The notes under the pieces: generated by a model
Seen by the model: the letters and a program-made list of their open reading frames with translations, nothing else
What the model was told of the DNA's origin: nothing
Databases searched by the model: none
Origin: Acidiflorens sp963841945
GTDB taxonomy: Bacteria > Acidobacteriota > Terriglobia > Terriglobales > Acidobacteriaceae
Reading direction: 5' to 3'
Assembly (NCBI GenBank): GCA_963841945.1
Contig: CAWJFC010000007.1
Coordinates: forward strand, 1 to 64,000
Length of the DNA: 64,000 bases
Made by a program: the position numbers and the translations under genes
Shown here: positions 41,627 to 49,862 of the stretch, one piece after another
Layout of the letters: every line of letters starts with the position of its first letter
Position numbering within the stretch: position 1 is the first letter of the stretch

Positions 41627-42781
41627 CTAGTCCTTCAGCAACTGTCTCGCAATCACCAGCCGCTGAATCTCGCTCGTGCCTTCGCCAATCGTGCAGAGCT
41701 TCACATCGCGATAGAACTTTTCCGCGGGATAGTCTTTGATGAATCCATAACCGCCGTGAATCTGTACACCTTCATTGGCGCAGCGAACGGCCACTTCGCT
41801 GGCATAAAGCTTCGCCATGGAGGATTCCTGCGTGGTCTTCATGCCCGCATCTTTCATCGACGCCGCGCGTAGAGTCAGCAGCTTGGCCGCTTCGATTTCG
41901 GTAGCCATATCGGCGAGCTTCCACTGGATGGCCTGAAATTCGCTGATGGCCTTGCCGAACTGCTGCCGCTCTTTGGAATACTTCAGCGCAGCTTCATACG
42001 CACCTTCGGCCATGCCGAGCGACAGCGCGGCGATCGAGATGCGGCCGCCGTCGAGCACGCGCATGGCATCGATGAATCCATTGCCTTCGCCGCCGAGAAG
42101 ATTTTCCGCTGGCACGAAGCAGTCTTCAAAAATCAACTCGGAGGTATCGCTGGCGCGCAGGCCTAGCTTGTTTTCTTTCTTTCCCGCACGGAATCCCTTG
42201 GCGTCTTTCTCGACTACAAATGCCGACAGGCCGTGCGTGTGCGCGGCGCGATCCGTAATGGCCAGCACCACCGCGACATCGGCGTAGCGGCCGTTCGTAA
42301 TGAACGTCTTCGTGCCATTCAGAACCCATCCGCCCCTGGCCCGCGTGGCCGTCATGCGCGCGCTACCGGCATCGGAACCGGATGACGGCTCGGTCAGTCC
42401 CCACGCGCCGATGAACTCACCGGTAGCGAGCTTGGAGACATATTTCTTTTTCTGCGCTTCATTCCCCGCGAGAAAAATATGGTTTGTGCAGAGCGATGTG
42501 TGCGCCGCTACGATAATGCCGACTGAGCCGTCGACGCGCGAGAGTTCCTCGATCGCACAGACGTACTCGACGTAACCCATGCCGGCGCCCCCATACTCAG
42601 GAGGAAAGATCGTGCCCATCAGCCCGAGCTTGCCCAGTTCTTTAATCGTCGAGAGAGGAAACTCACTGGACTCGTCCCACTGCATCACATGCGGCGCGAT
42701 CTCGCGCTCGGCAAATTCGCGCACGCTCTTTTTGAGGTGAAGCTGCTCGTCGTTTAATTGGAAATCCAAAAGATCCTCCAT
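41627..42781 (-). CDS. Acyl-CoA dehydrogenase
   Basis: This is a 384-residue FAD enzyme introducing a trans-2 double bond in acyl-CoA. Family signatures are GAWGLTEPSSGSDAGS (FAD/substrate) and QFGKAISEFQAIQWKLADM; the C-terminal segment GGYGFIKDYPAEKFYRDVK and GEGTSEIQRLVIARQLL includes the catalytic Glu in the short-chain/branched position. ATG 42781 fits the family start MEDLLDFQLNDEQ. With mce and meaB nearby it may act in branched-chain amino-acid or odd-chain fatty-acid breakdown. Confidence 0.93.
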   Translation of the reverse strand: MEDLLDFQLNDEQLHLKKSVREFAEREIAPHVMQWDESSEFPLSTIKELGKLGLMGTIFPPEYGGAGMGYVEYVCAIEELSRVDGSVGIIVAAHTSLCTNHIFLAGNEAQKKKYVSKLATGEFIGAWGLTEPSSGSDAGSARMTATRARGGWVLNGTKTFITNGRYADVAVVLAITDRAAHTHGLSAFVVEKDAKGFRAGKKENKLGLRASDTSELIFEDCFVPAENLLGGEGNGFIDAMRVLDGGRISIAALSLGMAEGAYEAALKYSKERQQFGKAISEFQAIQWKLADMATEIEAAKLLTLRAASMKDAGMKTTQESSMAKLYASEVAVRCANEGVQIHGGYGFIKDYPAEKFYRDVKLCTIGEGTSEIQRLVIARQLLKD

Positions 42782-43032
42782 CCCGATGCCGATTGCTTCT
42801 CGCGGGCCGGCGTCGCAGGGCATACACCCCCACGGCCTTGTGCGAAAAAGATCACTCGTTCAATTGTGCCTTGGATGCCGCGCGCGGGGATGGCGCAAAA
42901 CAATGGCGCCCAACTCTTCATTTAAGCACGCGGACCTGCGATCAACGAAATGTTCTTACCGACCGGTTGGATTGCATCCGAAGTCTTACGTCGATCGGTG
43001 AGGCTGTCGCTCCAGCAAGAAGTTACTGACAA

Positions 43033-43836
43033 CTAACTCCCCTCGATCACCACATTCACATCGGTTCCCTTGCCGACGCCCAGCAGTTGATAGGCGGAGC
43101 CGCGGTTGGTCGCGATTTCCAGAAAGCCCATGCTGCCTAAGATGCCAAAAGCCTCGCCCGGTCCGCCTTCCGCGTAGTTCGAGACGAGCCGCGAAACTTG
43201 CCCCTTGCCTATCGCAATCTTGAAGGGTGCGGGATTTTCCTGAAACAACTTCGGTAGATCCTGCGGGGTGATGTTCGTAATGAGATTACCGAAGCGATCG
43301 ACCTTCAACACCACGCCGCGCAGCGTTCGCTCGTCCACCGGCTTTGGTCGAGGAGCCGCGAAGCGCACGTAATCGGTAATCTCGTCGCCGAAGCGCGTGG
43401 GATCTACACCCTTAGAGAGATAGGCGGCCACCGGAGAGAAGATATCGCGTCCATGAAACGTGTTACTGGTGGGCTGCTGAAAATAATGCTCGGCGGTTAC
43501 ATGGCGAACCGAGATACGCTCCTCGCGCGCATAGACGAGCGAAAGTACGCCATTATCCGGTGCCACGAAAAGATGGCGGTCACCGGTCAGCGTGATCGGA
43601 CGGCGCGCCGTGCCCACACCCGGGTCGACGATCACCATGTGCACCGTCCCTGACGGAAAGTACGAGTAGGCCTGCGAGATCGTCAGCGCGCCATCCAGGA
43701 TGTCAAAAGCCTGCACCGCGTGGCTGATGTCGACGATCTGTGCGTCGGGTGCGATTCCAAGGATGACTCCCTTCATGGCGCCGACAAAATGATCGTTGAG
43801 TCCGAAGTCAGTGGTGAGCGTGATGATTGGTGGCAA
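43033..43836 (-). CDS. SAM hydroxide adenosyltransferase (DUF62 family)
   Basis: This is a 267-residue enzyme of the fluorinase/chlorinase/SAM-hydrolase family, converting S-adenosylmethionine to adenosine and methionine. Family segments: ITLTTDFGLNDHFVGAMKG, MVIVDPGVGTARRPI, FVAPDNGVLS, FHGRDIFSPVAAYLS and DRFGNLITNI. No 23-residue fluorinase loop is seen, which favours the hydrolase. TTG 43836 is chosen because GAGGT lies seven bases upstream and the family begins there; the open frame to 43965 would add unrelated residues. A low-information gap of about 250 bases separates it from the DUF4097 gene upstream. Confidence 0.88.
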   Translation of the reverse strand: MPPIITLTTDFGLNDHFVGAMKGVILGIAPDAQIVDISHAVQAFDILDGALTISQAYSYFPSGTVHMVIVDPGVGTARRPITLTGDRHLFVAPDNGVLSLVYAREERISVRHVTAEHYFQQPTSNTFHGRDIFSPVAAYLSKGVDPTRFGDEITDYVRFAAPRPKPVDERTLRGVVLKVDRFGNLITNITPQDLPKLFQENPAPFKIAIGKGQVSRLVSNYAEGGPGEAFGILGSMGFLEIATNRGSAYQLLGVGKGTDVNVVIEGS

Positions 43837-44082
43837 TCCAGTACCTCGTCTTGTTAAATCCGCGGAGTCAAACGAAGTATCAGGTTTCGCGTGACCGCCC
43901 GTCAAGGTACCGAAGGGCGTTCCGCCCGCGAGGCCAGCGTCGCCCTCCCAGGATTTCGGCGCCAACCTCGATTGTTAAAGGACTGTCAATCCCCCGCGCA
44001 AACAACGGCGCCCCGATCTGCACATCAGACCGAGGCGCTCGCTTGAATGCGATGAGATGAATCGCTCGAAGCCTGCTCGAAA

Positions 44083-45021
44083 CTACTCCAACTGAATGTC
44101 ACCCGACCCGGTGTGCACAGAGATCGTCGGCCCGCCGCCGCGCACTTTGCCGACGACGCTCTTGCGTGATTCCTGCACCCGACCCTGAATGGTCGCCGTC
44201 ACCGGATGGCCCATCGTCACCGTACCGGAACTGGATGACACGTCCACGTCAAAAGCCGCGTCGGACGGCACGCGCAGCGACACATTGCCGGAACCGGTAC
44301 GAATGCTCCAGAGGTTCTTTGGCATGCCGTCGCCACGAATATCGCCACTGCCCGCTTCGGCGTGGAAGCCGCCATTAATTCCCTTCACGGTGATATTGCC
44401 CGAGCCAGTGCGAATATCGATGTCCCCTTCTCCAATCTCCTCGATATCGATGTCGCCACTGCCCGCCTTCATGCGCGCCGGGCCGGAGAGTTCGCGTCCA
44501 CGCATATTTCCCGAACCCGTCGAGAAATGCATGTCACCCGTGAGACGCGCCAATTTCAAATCGCCCGAGCCGCTCTCGAGGTCCACTCGGCCACGCACGC
44601 CTTCCACGGTCTGATCGCCGCTGCCCGTGTGCGAGCGCACCGCCGTATCCTCGGGAACCGTGATCTCGTAATCGACCGAGATATTGTTGGCGTTAACGTA
44701 GTCGATGCGAATGCTGTTTCCATTCTGCCGCACCGGCGGATTGTTCTGAATCTCCTGCACGTCCGCCCGCCGATCGCCGCCAAACCACGAACTGCCCACG
44801 TGAATCTTGCCGTGAATGGAAACCGTGCCCGCAGGGCCATTGTGAATTGTAATGTCGCCCGACCGGCTCAACACCTCAAGATCGACCGTCCCACTGACCT
44901 GAAATGAACGATCAAATGTTCCAGCCACTGAAGCCAAGCCGGGCAGCGCGAAAGCTAGCACCGCAGCCACATAGAGAACCGCGTTGCGAAAGTGAGGTGT
45001 CTTGTTTAATGTCGTCGCCAT
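44083..45021 (-). CDS. Exported DUF4097 beta-solenoid (putative adhesin) protein
   Basis: This is a 312-residue exported protein. The signal peptide (about 1-32, AVLYVAAVLAFALPGLAS) precedes a DUF4097 domain made of repeating strands with the motif GSGD/GSGN, at least eight times between residues 130 and 310 (SHTGSGDQTVEG, ESGSGDLKLARL, STGSGNMRGREL, KAGSGDIDIEEI, RTGSGNITVKGI). The pattern predicts a right-handed beta-helix. Related proteins are often found with anti-sigma factors or at the cell surface; no such regulator is adjacent. A perfect GGTCACCGGTGACC palindrome lies 36 bases before its start. Confidence 0.9.
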   Translation of the reverse strand: MATTLNKTPHFRNAVLYVAAVLAFALPGLASVAGTFDRSFQVSGTVDLEVLSRSGDITIHNGPAGTVSIHGKIHVGSSWFGGDRRADVQEIQNNPPVRQNGNSIRIDYVNANNISVDYEITVPEDTAVRSHTGSGDQTVEGVRGRVDLESGSGDLKLARLTGDMHFSTGSGNMRGRELSGPARMKAGSGDIDIEEIGEGDIDIRTGSGNITVKGINGGFHAEAGSGDIRGDGMPKNLWSIRTGSGNVSLRVPSDAAFDVDVSSSSGTVTMGHPVTATIQGRVQESRKSVVGKVRGGGPTISVHTGSGDIQLE

Positions 45022-45056
45022 ATTTATTTAGCCTCGTCCGTTACTCAGCTGTTTGC

Positions 45057-45070
45057 GGTCACCGGTGACC
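45057..45070. promoter_or_regulatory. Perfect 14-bp palindrome upstream of the DUF4097 gene
   Basis: GGTCACCGGTGACC lies 36 bases before the ATG of the DUF4097 gene. It may be an operator, though the GTGACC core also occurs in neighbouring heptamer repeats, so repeat origin is equally possible. Confidence 0.4.
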
Positions 45071-45100
45071 GCCCTCGCTGGAAAGATTCCCGCAATCCGC

Positions 45101-45135
45101 GTTAGCCGTGACCTGACACCGCTGACCGGTAACCT
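45101..45135. repeat. Degenerate heptamer repeat (GTGACCT type)
   Basis: Five 7-bp units (GTTAGCC, GTGACCT, GACACCG, CTGACCG, GTAACCT) lie immediately beyond the 3' end of the membrane-fusion protein gene, like the arrays at other gene ends. Confidence 0.6.
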
Positions 45136-45141
45136 GCTTTT

Positions 45142-46368
45142 TTACTGCAGCACCACCTGATCGCCTTCCTTCAATCCCTTCAGCAATTCGGTCTTCGCGC
45201 CATTCGAGATACCGATGTTGACCGCAACTTTGCGCTTGCCATCCTTGCCCTTCGGATCGGGAACTTCGACCGACGCATTCTTGTCCTTGTCGTAGATGAT
45301 CGCGCCCTCGGGAATTTGCAGCACGCCCTTGTGCTCATCGAGGATAATCTCGGCGTTCGCCGTCATCATCGCCTTCAGCATCCCCTCGGGGTTGTTGATC
45401 GAAACGCGAACCTCGAACGTCGTCACGTTATCTTTCTCGACGCCCATCGGCGAGATCTTCGTCACCTTGCCAGTAAATGTCTTGTCCTTAAACGACTCCA
45501 CTTTGATTCGCGCCGGCTGCCCAAGATACACCTTGCCGATGTCGCTCTCGTCCACCTTGCCTTTGACGTAAACTTCGCTCGTATCGCCGAGCGTCATCAC
45601 CAGCGTCGCCGTCGAGCCGAGTACCAGAATCGAGCTGACCGCGTCGCCAATTTCCACGTCCCGCGAAAGCACAATGCCGTCCAGCGGGGACTCGATCGTC
45701 GTATACCCTAGCTGCTCTTCGAGCTGCTTCAGGTTCGCACGATCCTGCGAAACCTGGCCCTGCGCCTGTCCAATCTTCGCCTGCAAGACCTGCAGCTGAG
45801 CCTTGGCAACGTTCTGTTTGTTGACCGCCAGCACATACGCCTTCTGCGCATCATCCAGCGCCGACGCGGAAACAACCCCTTCCTTCGCCATGCCCTGCGC
45901 CCGGTCATAAGCGCGCTTCAGCATGGGAATATCCGGCCCTTCGGCGTCGACCTTGGCGCGCTCAAGATCCGCCTTCGTCCCGTTCAGGCTCGCCTCCGAT
46001 GCCTCCAGTTGCGCCCGTGCCTGATCCACCCGCGCTTGAATCTCATCTTTATCCAGTTCCGCCAGAATCTCGCCCTTCTTCACGCGGTCACCGTAATCGA
46101 CATAAAGCTTCTTCACGATGCCGCTGGCCTTCGACTTGACCTCCACCTTCGTGATCGGCTCAATCTTCCCCGTGGCAACCACGCTCTTTGCCAGGTCTCC
46201 CTTTTCCACCTTTGCCAGTTTTGACGGATCAATCTTGGTCCCGCCGGACGAGGCGATCAGAACGCCGGTTACAACCAGAATCAAGAACACCACCCCGACC
46301 GAACTCCAGATGATGATTCTTTTGCGCCGCTTCTTCGCTTTGCCGTTGCCGTTGCTGGTACCGTTCAC
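45142..46368 (-). CDS. Periplasmic adaptor (HlyD/MacA-like membrane fusion protein)
   Basis: This is a 408-residue adaptor with one N-terminal transmembrane anchor (IIIWSSVGVVFLILVVTGVLI) after a basic stretch. Barrel-sandwich/lipoyl halves flank a long coiled-coil hairpin (about 105-230, DEIQARVDQARAQLEASEAS, AKAQLQVLQAKIGQAQGQ); a beta-barrel domain follows (SEVYVKGKVDESDIGKVYLG). Such proteins bridge an inner-membrane pump to TolC. GTG 46368 is chosen because AGGAGG stands five bases before it. It is not next to a pump; the nearest ATPase/permease/TolC set is 9 kb away at 53.6-64 kb, to which it could belong functionally. Confidence 0.92.
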   Translation of the reverse strand: MNGTSNGNGKAKKRRKRIIIWSSVGVVFLILVVTGVLIASSGGTKIDPSKLAKVEKGDLAKSVVATGKIEPITKVEVKSKASGIVKKLYVDYGDRVKKGEILAELDKDEIQARVDQARAQLEASEASLNGTKADLERAKVDAEGPDIPMLKRAYDRAQGMAKEGVVSASALDDAQKAYVLAVNKQNVAKAQLQVLQAKIGQAQGQVSQDRANLKQLEEQLGYTTIESPLDGIVLSRDVEIGDAVSSILVLGSTATLVMTLGDTSEVYVKGKVDESDIGKVYLGQPARIKVESFKDKTFTGKVTKISPMGVEKDNVTTFEVRVSINNPEGMLKAMMTANAEIILDEHKGVLQIPEGAIIYDKDKNASVEVPDPKGKDGKRKVAVNIGISNGAKTELLKGLKEGDQVVLQ

Positions 46369-46707
46369 GACTGCCTCCTGCCTCGATTGGAACTGTAAAA
46401 CTGGCATTCACCTGTTGTTACGCTGAAGGTCGAAGAATAGTTCCTGGAAAAGTTCCTGGAAAACTCGACCCGGCTGAGCCACATTCGAGTTCATCAACTA
46501 CCAGGGGTTCCTACACTGCTTAGACCGTCTGATCCCCAAAAGGAGAGCGACCGGGCCCAGGGAATGTCGCAGCTTATTTTCATTGTAACGTCTTGATTCG
46601 CCTCCGCCCGTGACCCGTGCCACAACCGTGTGTAACAACCAGGTCCTTGCCCAGGAGGGGTCACTCGCAACAAAACAATCACGGTGGAATGCTAGAATTG
46701 AGCTTCC
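46369..46707. other. 339-bp divergent promoter region
   Basis: This gap separates the divergently transcribed adaptor and CorC-type genes and must hold both promoters. A TAGAAT at 46693-46698 lies nine bases before the CorC ATG and could be its -10 with a very short leader. I see no credible small gene. Confidence 0.5.
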
Positions 46708-48120
46708 ATGATTGCATTGGTGCTGCTGCGGGTGTTTGTCATCCTGCTTCTGGTGGCGGCCAATGCCTTCTTTGCCGCCGCCGAATTCGCTTTGGTCAGC
46801 GTGCGCGAAACGCGCATCCTCCAGATGATCGAAAGCCGCCGCGTCGGCGCCCGCATCGTCCTCCGGCTCCACCAGCAACTTCCTCGCGTCGTGAACGGCG
46901 TCCAGCTCGGGATCACGGTCACCAGCCTCGCCCTCGGCTGGCTGGGCGAGCCGGTTCTGGCCCGCCTCGTCGAAGGCTGGATCGGCATGATCCCCCATGC
47001 CATCCTTTACTCGCACGCCATCGCGGTCGCCATCGCCTTCGTGCTCATCACCACCCTGCATGTCACCCTCGGCGAACTCGTACCCAAATCACTAGCCCTC
47101 CAGCGCGCCGAACGCGTCGCCCTGGCCGTCGCCGCACCCATGGATTTCTTCCTCACCGTTACCGGCCCGCTCACCTCCCTCATGAGCCGCGCCGCTGGCT
47201 TCGTCCTGCGCTCCTTCGGCACCACCGAGATCCGCCACGGTTCGGTTCATTCGCCCGACGAACTTCGTCTCATCGTCAGCGCCGCGCGCAGCTCCGGCCA
47301 GCTTTCTTCTGCGCAGGAAGAGATGCTCCTCAACGCGCTCGAACTCGATAACATTACCGCCCGCCAGGTAATGGTCCCGCGTACCCGCATCTTCTCCCTC
47401 GCCGCCGACCTCGCGCTCGAAGAAGCGCTCGCCCGCGTAGTCGATGAGCAGCATTCCCGCATTCCCATCTACGATCCGGCGCGCGGCCCCGAGCACATCA
47501 TCGGCGTGCTCTATGCCAAAGACCTCATGCGCTGGATGCGCCTGCGCCTCACCCAGGCCGCGGTGCCCGCCGCCGTCGCCCGCATCTCGCAGATGAAGGT
47601 CCATCAGATCATGCACGACGTTCTGGTCGTGCCCGAGACCAAGTCGCTATTTGAACTTCTGGTGGAATTCCAGACGCGCCGGCGACACCTAGCCGTAGTA
47701 GTCGACGAATTCGGCTCGACCGCAGGCGTGATCAGCGTCGAAGACGTCTTAGAGCAGTTAGTCGGCGAATTGGAAGACGAATTCGATGTAGCCACCGCTC
47801 AGCCGGAGGTCGACGCCAACGCGCCGCTGGTGCTCGACGGCACCGTCAACATCCGCGATCTCGAAAGCCAGTACGATCTAGCCCTTCCGCAAGATGAAGG
47901 CTTCGAGACGCTGGCCGGCTTTGTGCTGTCGCGCCTGCAAAAAATGCCCACCGGAGGCGAGTCCTTCGAATATCAGGGCCGCCGATTTGTTGTAGAGAAA
48001 ATGGAAGGACACCGCGTAGCGCTAGTAAGGATTGAACCCCTGAAAGGTGAGGCAACCTCGGGAGCCGCGAGCGTGGAAGCGCCAGTGGCGACCCATGAGC
48101 TAGGTGCAAGAAGTAAATAA
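46708..48120 (+). CDS. CNNM/CorC-type hemolysin-family membrane protein
   Basis: This is a 470-residue protein with an N-terminal DUF21 (CNNM) transmembrane domain (VFVILLLVAANAFFAAAEFA, NGVQLGITVTSLALGWLGEP), a CBS pair (about 215-340, QVMVPRTRIFSLAADLALEE, MHDVLVVPETKSLFELLVEF, LAVVVDEFGSTAGVISVEDV) and a C-terminal CorC/HlyC domain (DEGFETLAGFVLSRLQKMPT). CNNM/CorC proteins are linked to Mg2+ export; the old 'hemolysin' label is misleading. It is followed after 27 bases by a heptamer array that leads into dppB. Confidence 0.93.
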   Translation: MIALVLLRVFVILLLVAANAFFAAAEFALVSVRETRILQMIESRRVGARIVLRLHQQLPRVVNGVQLGITVTSLALGWLGEPVLARLVEGWIGMIPHAILYSHAIAVAIAFVLITTLHVTLGELVPKSLALQRAERVALAVAAPMDFFLTVTGPLTSLMSRAAGFVLRSFGTTEIRHGSVHSPDELRLIVSAARSSGQLSSAQEEMLLNALELDNITARQVMVPRTRIFSLAADLALEEALARVVDEQHSRIPIYDPARGPEHIIGVLYAKDLMRWMRLRLTQAAVPAAVARISQMKVHQIMHDVLVVPETKSLFELLVEFQTRRRHLAVVVDEFGSTAGVISVEDVLEQLVGELEDEFDVATAQPEVDANAPLVLDGTVNIRDLESQYDLALPQDEGFETLAGFVLSRLQKMPTGGESFEYQGRRFVVEKMEGHRVALVRIEPLKGEATSGAASVEAPVATHELGARSK

Positions 48121-48147
48121 CGAATAAGAGCTTAATACGTCGAAGCG

Positions 48148-48331
48148 GAACTGAGAACTGAGAACTGAGAACTGAGAACTGAGAACTGAGAACTGAGAAC
48201 TGAGAACTGAGAACTGAGAACTCGAGAACCGAGAACCGAGAACCGAGAACCGAGAACCGAGAACCGAGAACCGAGAACCGAGAACCGAGAGAGACCGAGA
48301 ACCGAGAACTGAGAACTGAAAACTGAAAACC
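48148..48331. repeat. Large heptamer tandem array (GAACTGA/GAACCGA) before dppB
   Basis: About 25 consecutive 7-bp units fill the gap between the CorC gene and dppB. The first block is GAACTGA, the middle block is GAACCGA, and the last units return to GAACTGA/AAACTGA, with two small interruptions (near 48222 and 48290). The block structure implies expansion by slippage from two founder units. The last units supply the only in-frame upstream start candidate (CTG) for dppB. Confidence 0.95.
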
Positions 48332-49237
48332 GTCCTCCAACGCGTCCTCTACACCCTCCCGGTAATCTGGCTGGTCGTGTCGACCGTCTTTCTACTAATC
48401 CACTTCGTCCCCGGAGACCCCATCCAGCAAATGCTGGGTGAAGGCGCGGCCGCCGGAGACATCCAATCCATGCGCCACGCCTACGGCCTCGACGTCCCCA
48501 TCAGCCAGCAATACCTGAACTACTGGCGAGGCGTCTTACACGGCGACTTAGGCAAATCGCTCCGCTTCAACCAGCCAGTCACGCAACTAATCGCCCAGCG
48601 CTACCCGTTCACTCTGCAACTAACTCTGGCATCGTTATTCGTAGCCATCGCCTTAGCCATTCCCGCCGGAGTCCGCTCCGCCCAACGCCGCAACCGATGG
48701 GACGACCGCTTCCTAAGCGTAGTCAGCTTATTCGGACTGTCGTTCCCCAACTTCGCGCTAGGTCCGATCCTCATCTTATTTTTCGCGGTTAAGTTAGGCT
48801 GGCTCCCCGTCTCCGGCTCCGGAAGCTTCGCTCACTTAATCCTCCCGGCCATCACCATGGGCAGCGCCCTAGCCGCGATCCTCACCCGCATGGTCCGCAC
48901 CTCCATGCTGGAAGAGTTAGGCCAGGACTACATCCGCACCGCCCGCGCCAAAGGCCTTACCGAGCGCACGGTAGTCTATCGCCACGCCCTGCGCAACGCC
49001 ATGATCCCCATCATCACCGTCCTGGGCCTCCAATTTGGAGCCCTGTTAGCCGGCGCCATCGTAACCGAAACCATCTTCTCCTGGCCCGGCATAGGACGAC
49101 TTACAATCCAAGCCATCGGCAACCGCGATTACTATCTGGTACAGGGATGCATTCTGGCGATTGGATTGACCTATGTAGCGGTGAACTTTCTGACCGACTT
49201 ACTTTATTCGGCGGTGAACCCGCGGATCAGACAGTAG
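48323..49237 (+). CDS. dppB: ABC transporter permease, dipeptide/oligopeptide type (DppB-like)
   Basis: This inner-membrane permease of the peptide/nickel ABC family contains VFLLIHFVPGDPIQQML, a long periplasmic loop (QQYLNYWRGVLHGDLGKSLR), six membrane helices and the EAA loop (DYIRTARAKGLTERTVVYRH) that contacts an ATPase. Family alignment requires residues before GTG 48377: the upstream frame reads KTVLQRVLYTLPVIWLVVS, completing the first helix, back to CTG 48323. A stop codon immediately precedes it, inside the heptamer array. Start is therefore CTG 48323 or a shortened GTG 48377. No binding protein or ATPase is nearby. DppC follows after 625 bases. Confidence 0.88.
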   Translation: MKTVLQRVLYTLPVIWLVVSTVFLLIHFVPGDPIQQMLGEGAAAGDIQSMRHAYGLDVPISQQYLNYWRGVLHGDLGKSLRFNQPVTQLIAQRYPFTLQLTLASLFVAIALAIPAGVRSAQRRNRWDDRFLSVVSLFGLSFPNFALGPILILFFAVKLGWLPVSGSGSFAHLILPAITMGSALAAILTRMVRTSMLEELGQDYIRTARAKGLTERTVVYRHALRNAMIPIITVLGLQFGALLAGAIVTETIFSWPGIGRLTIQAIGNRDYYLVQGCILAIGLTYVAVNFLTDLLYSAVNPRIRQ

Positions 49238-49710
49238 GCTGGGACGCATGGCTGATCGCACCAAATAGATCTGACGCGACGGGCGGCTTATTTAATCTTC
49301 AAGAGCGTCGCCCAATATCGGCTTCGCCACTACAGACTTCCCATTTATCATCTCGTAAAACCCGGTGATTTTGCCCGGCGACAACCGCGTCCTGGTAGAG
49401 AGCTCATCGAGCTGGGGATCGAAGCGACGAAACAGAAAGAAAAGGCGGAGAACTAGCCGCGCTGAAACGCTTCAAAGGCCTGATGAAGGAAAACGCGGGG
49501 AAGCTCTCATTCGCGGGCCTTGAAGAGTGACCTCATCCCGCATCCCCCGCTCATCCAGAAAAACCTTGACTTACGAAATCAAGCGGACGAAGCTCGACGA
49601 GTAGCAAACAGTCGTTGCTTAGGCTCTCTGACAGAAAGCGCCGGTGAACAGTGGCACAACGCAGGCGCACACTCAAAACTCGTGGCTCGACTCAAATAAC
49701 TCATGTTTTT

Positions 49711-49789
49711 TGAATACTTTACCTATAAGCCATTATTCCTGAATACTTTGCGGGGAGCGTTTCTGTAAACCATTTGCTTTGAATACTTT
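49711..49789. repeat. Three direct copies of TGAATACTTT
   Basis: Exact 10-mers begin at 49711, 49740 and 49780, spaced 29 and 40 bases. A poly-purine stretch and a G-rich palindrome follow directly. Confidence 0.8.
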
Positions 49790-49806
49790 GAAAAAGGAGG
49801 GGGGGT

Positions 49807-49820
49807 GGGGGGTACCCCCC
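49807..49820. repeat. G6-TA-C6 palindrome after a G-tract
   Basis: GGGGGGTACCCCCC is a perfect 14-bp inverted repeat, preceded by another run of seven or more G (about 49797-49805). It lies 42 bases before dppC. It could form a very stable hairpin or G-rich structure and may block or pause transcription. Confidence 0.8.
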
Positions 49821-49862
49821 TAGACGCAAGAAAACATCGCCCCCGGCATCCCCTCAACCGAG

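Larger units (their letters stand above)
49238..49862. other. 625-bp gap between dppB and dppC with coding remnants and repeats
   Basis: The gap separates two permease genes that are normally adjacent. Translated pieces on the plus strand look coding-like but are out of frame with each other: LVKPGDFARRQPRPGRELI then ELGIEATKQKEKAEN* to about 49455, and ELAALKRFKGLMKENAGKLS ending at the TGA near 49530. They may be the broken C-terminus of a small protein. Further on are three TGAATACTTT copies (49711, 49740, 49780) and the G-tract palindrome at 49807-49820. Confidence 0.55.

Noticed and set aside
48148..48331. CRISPR array
   Set aside because: Units are 7 bp with no spacers; it is a simple tandem repeat.
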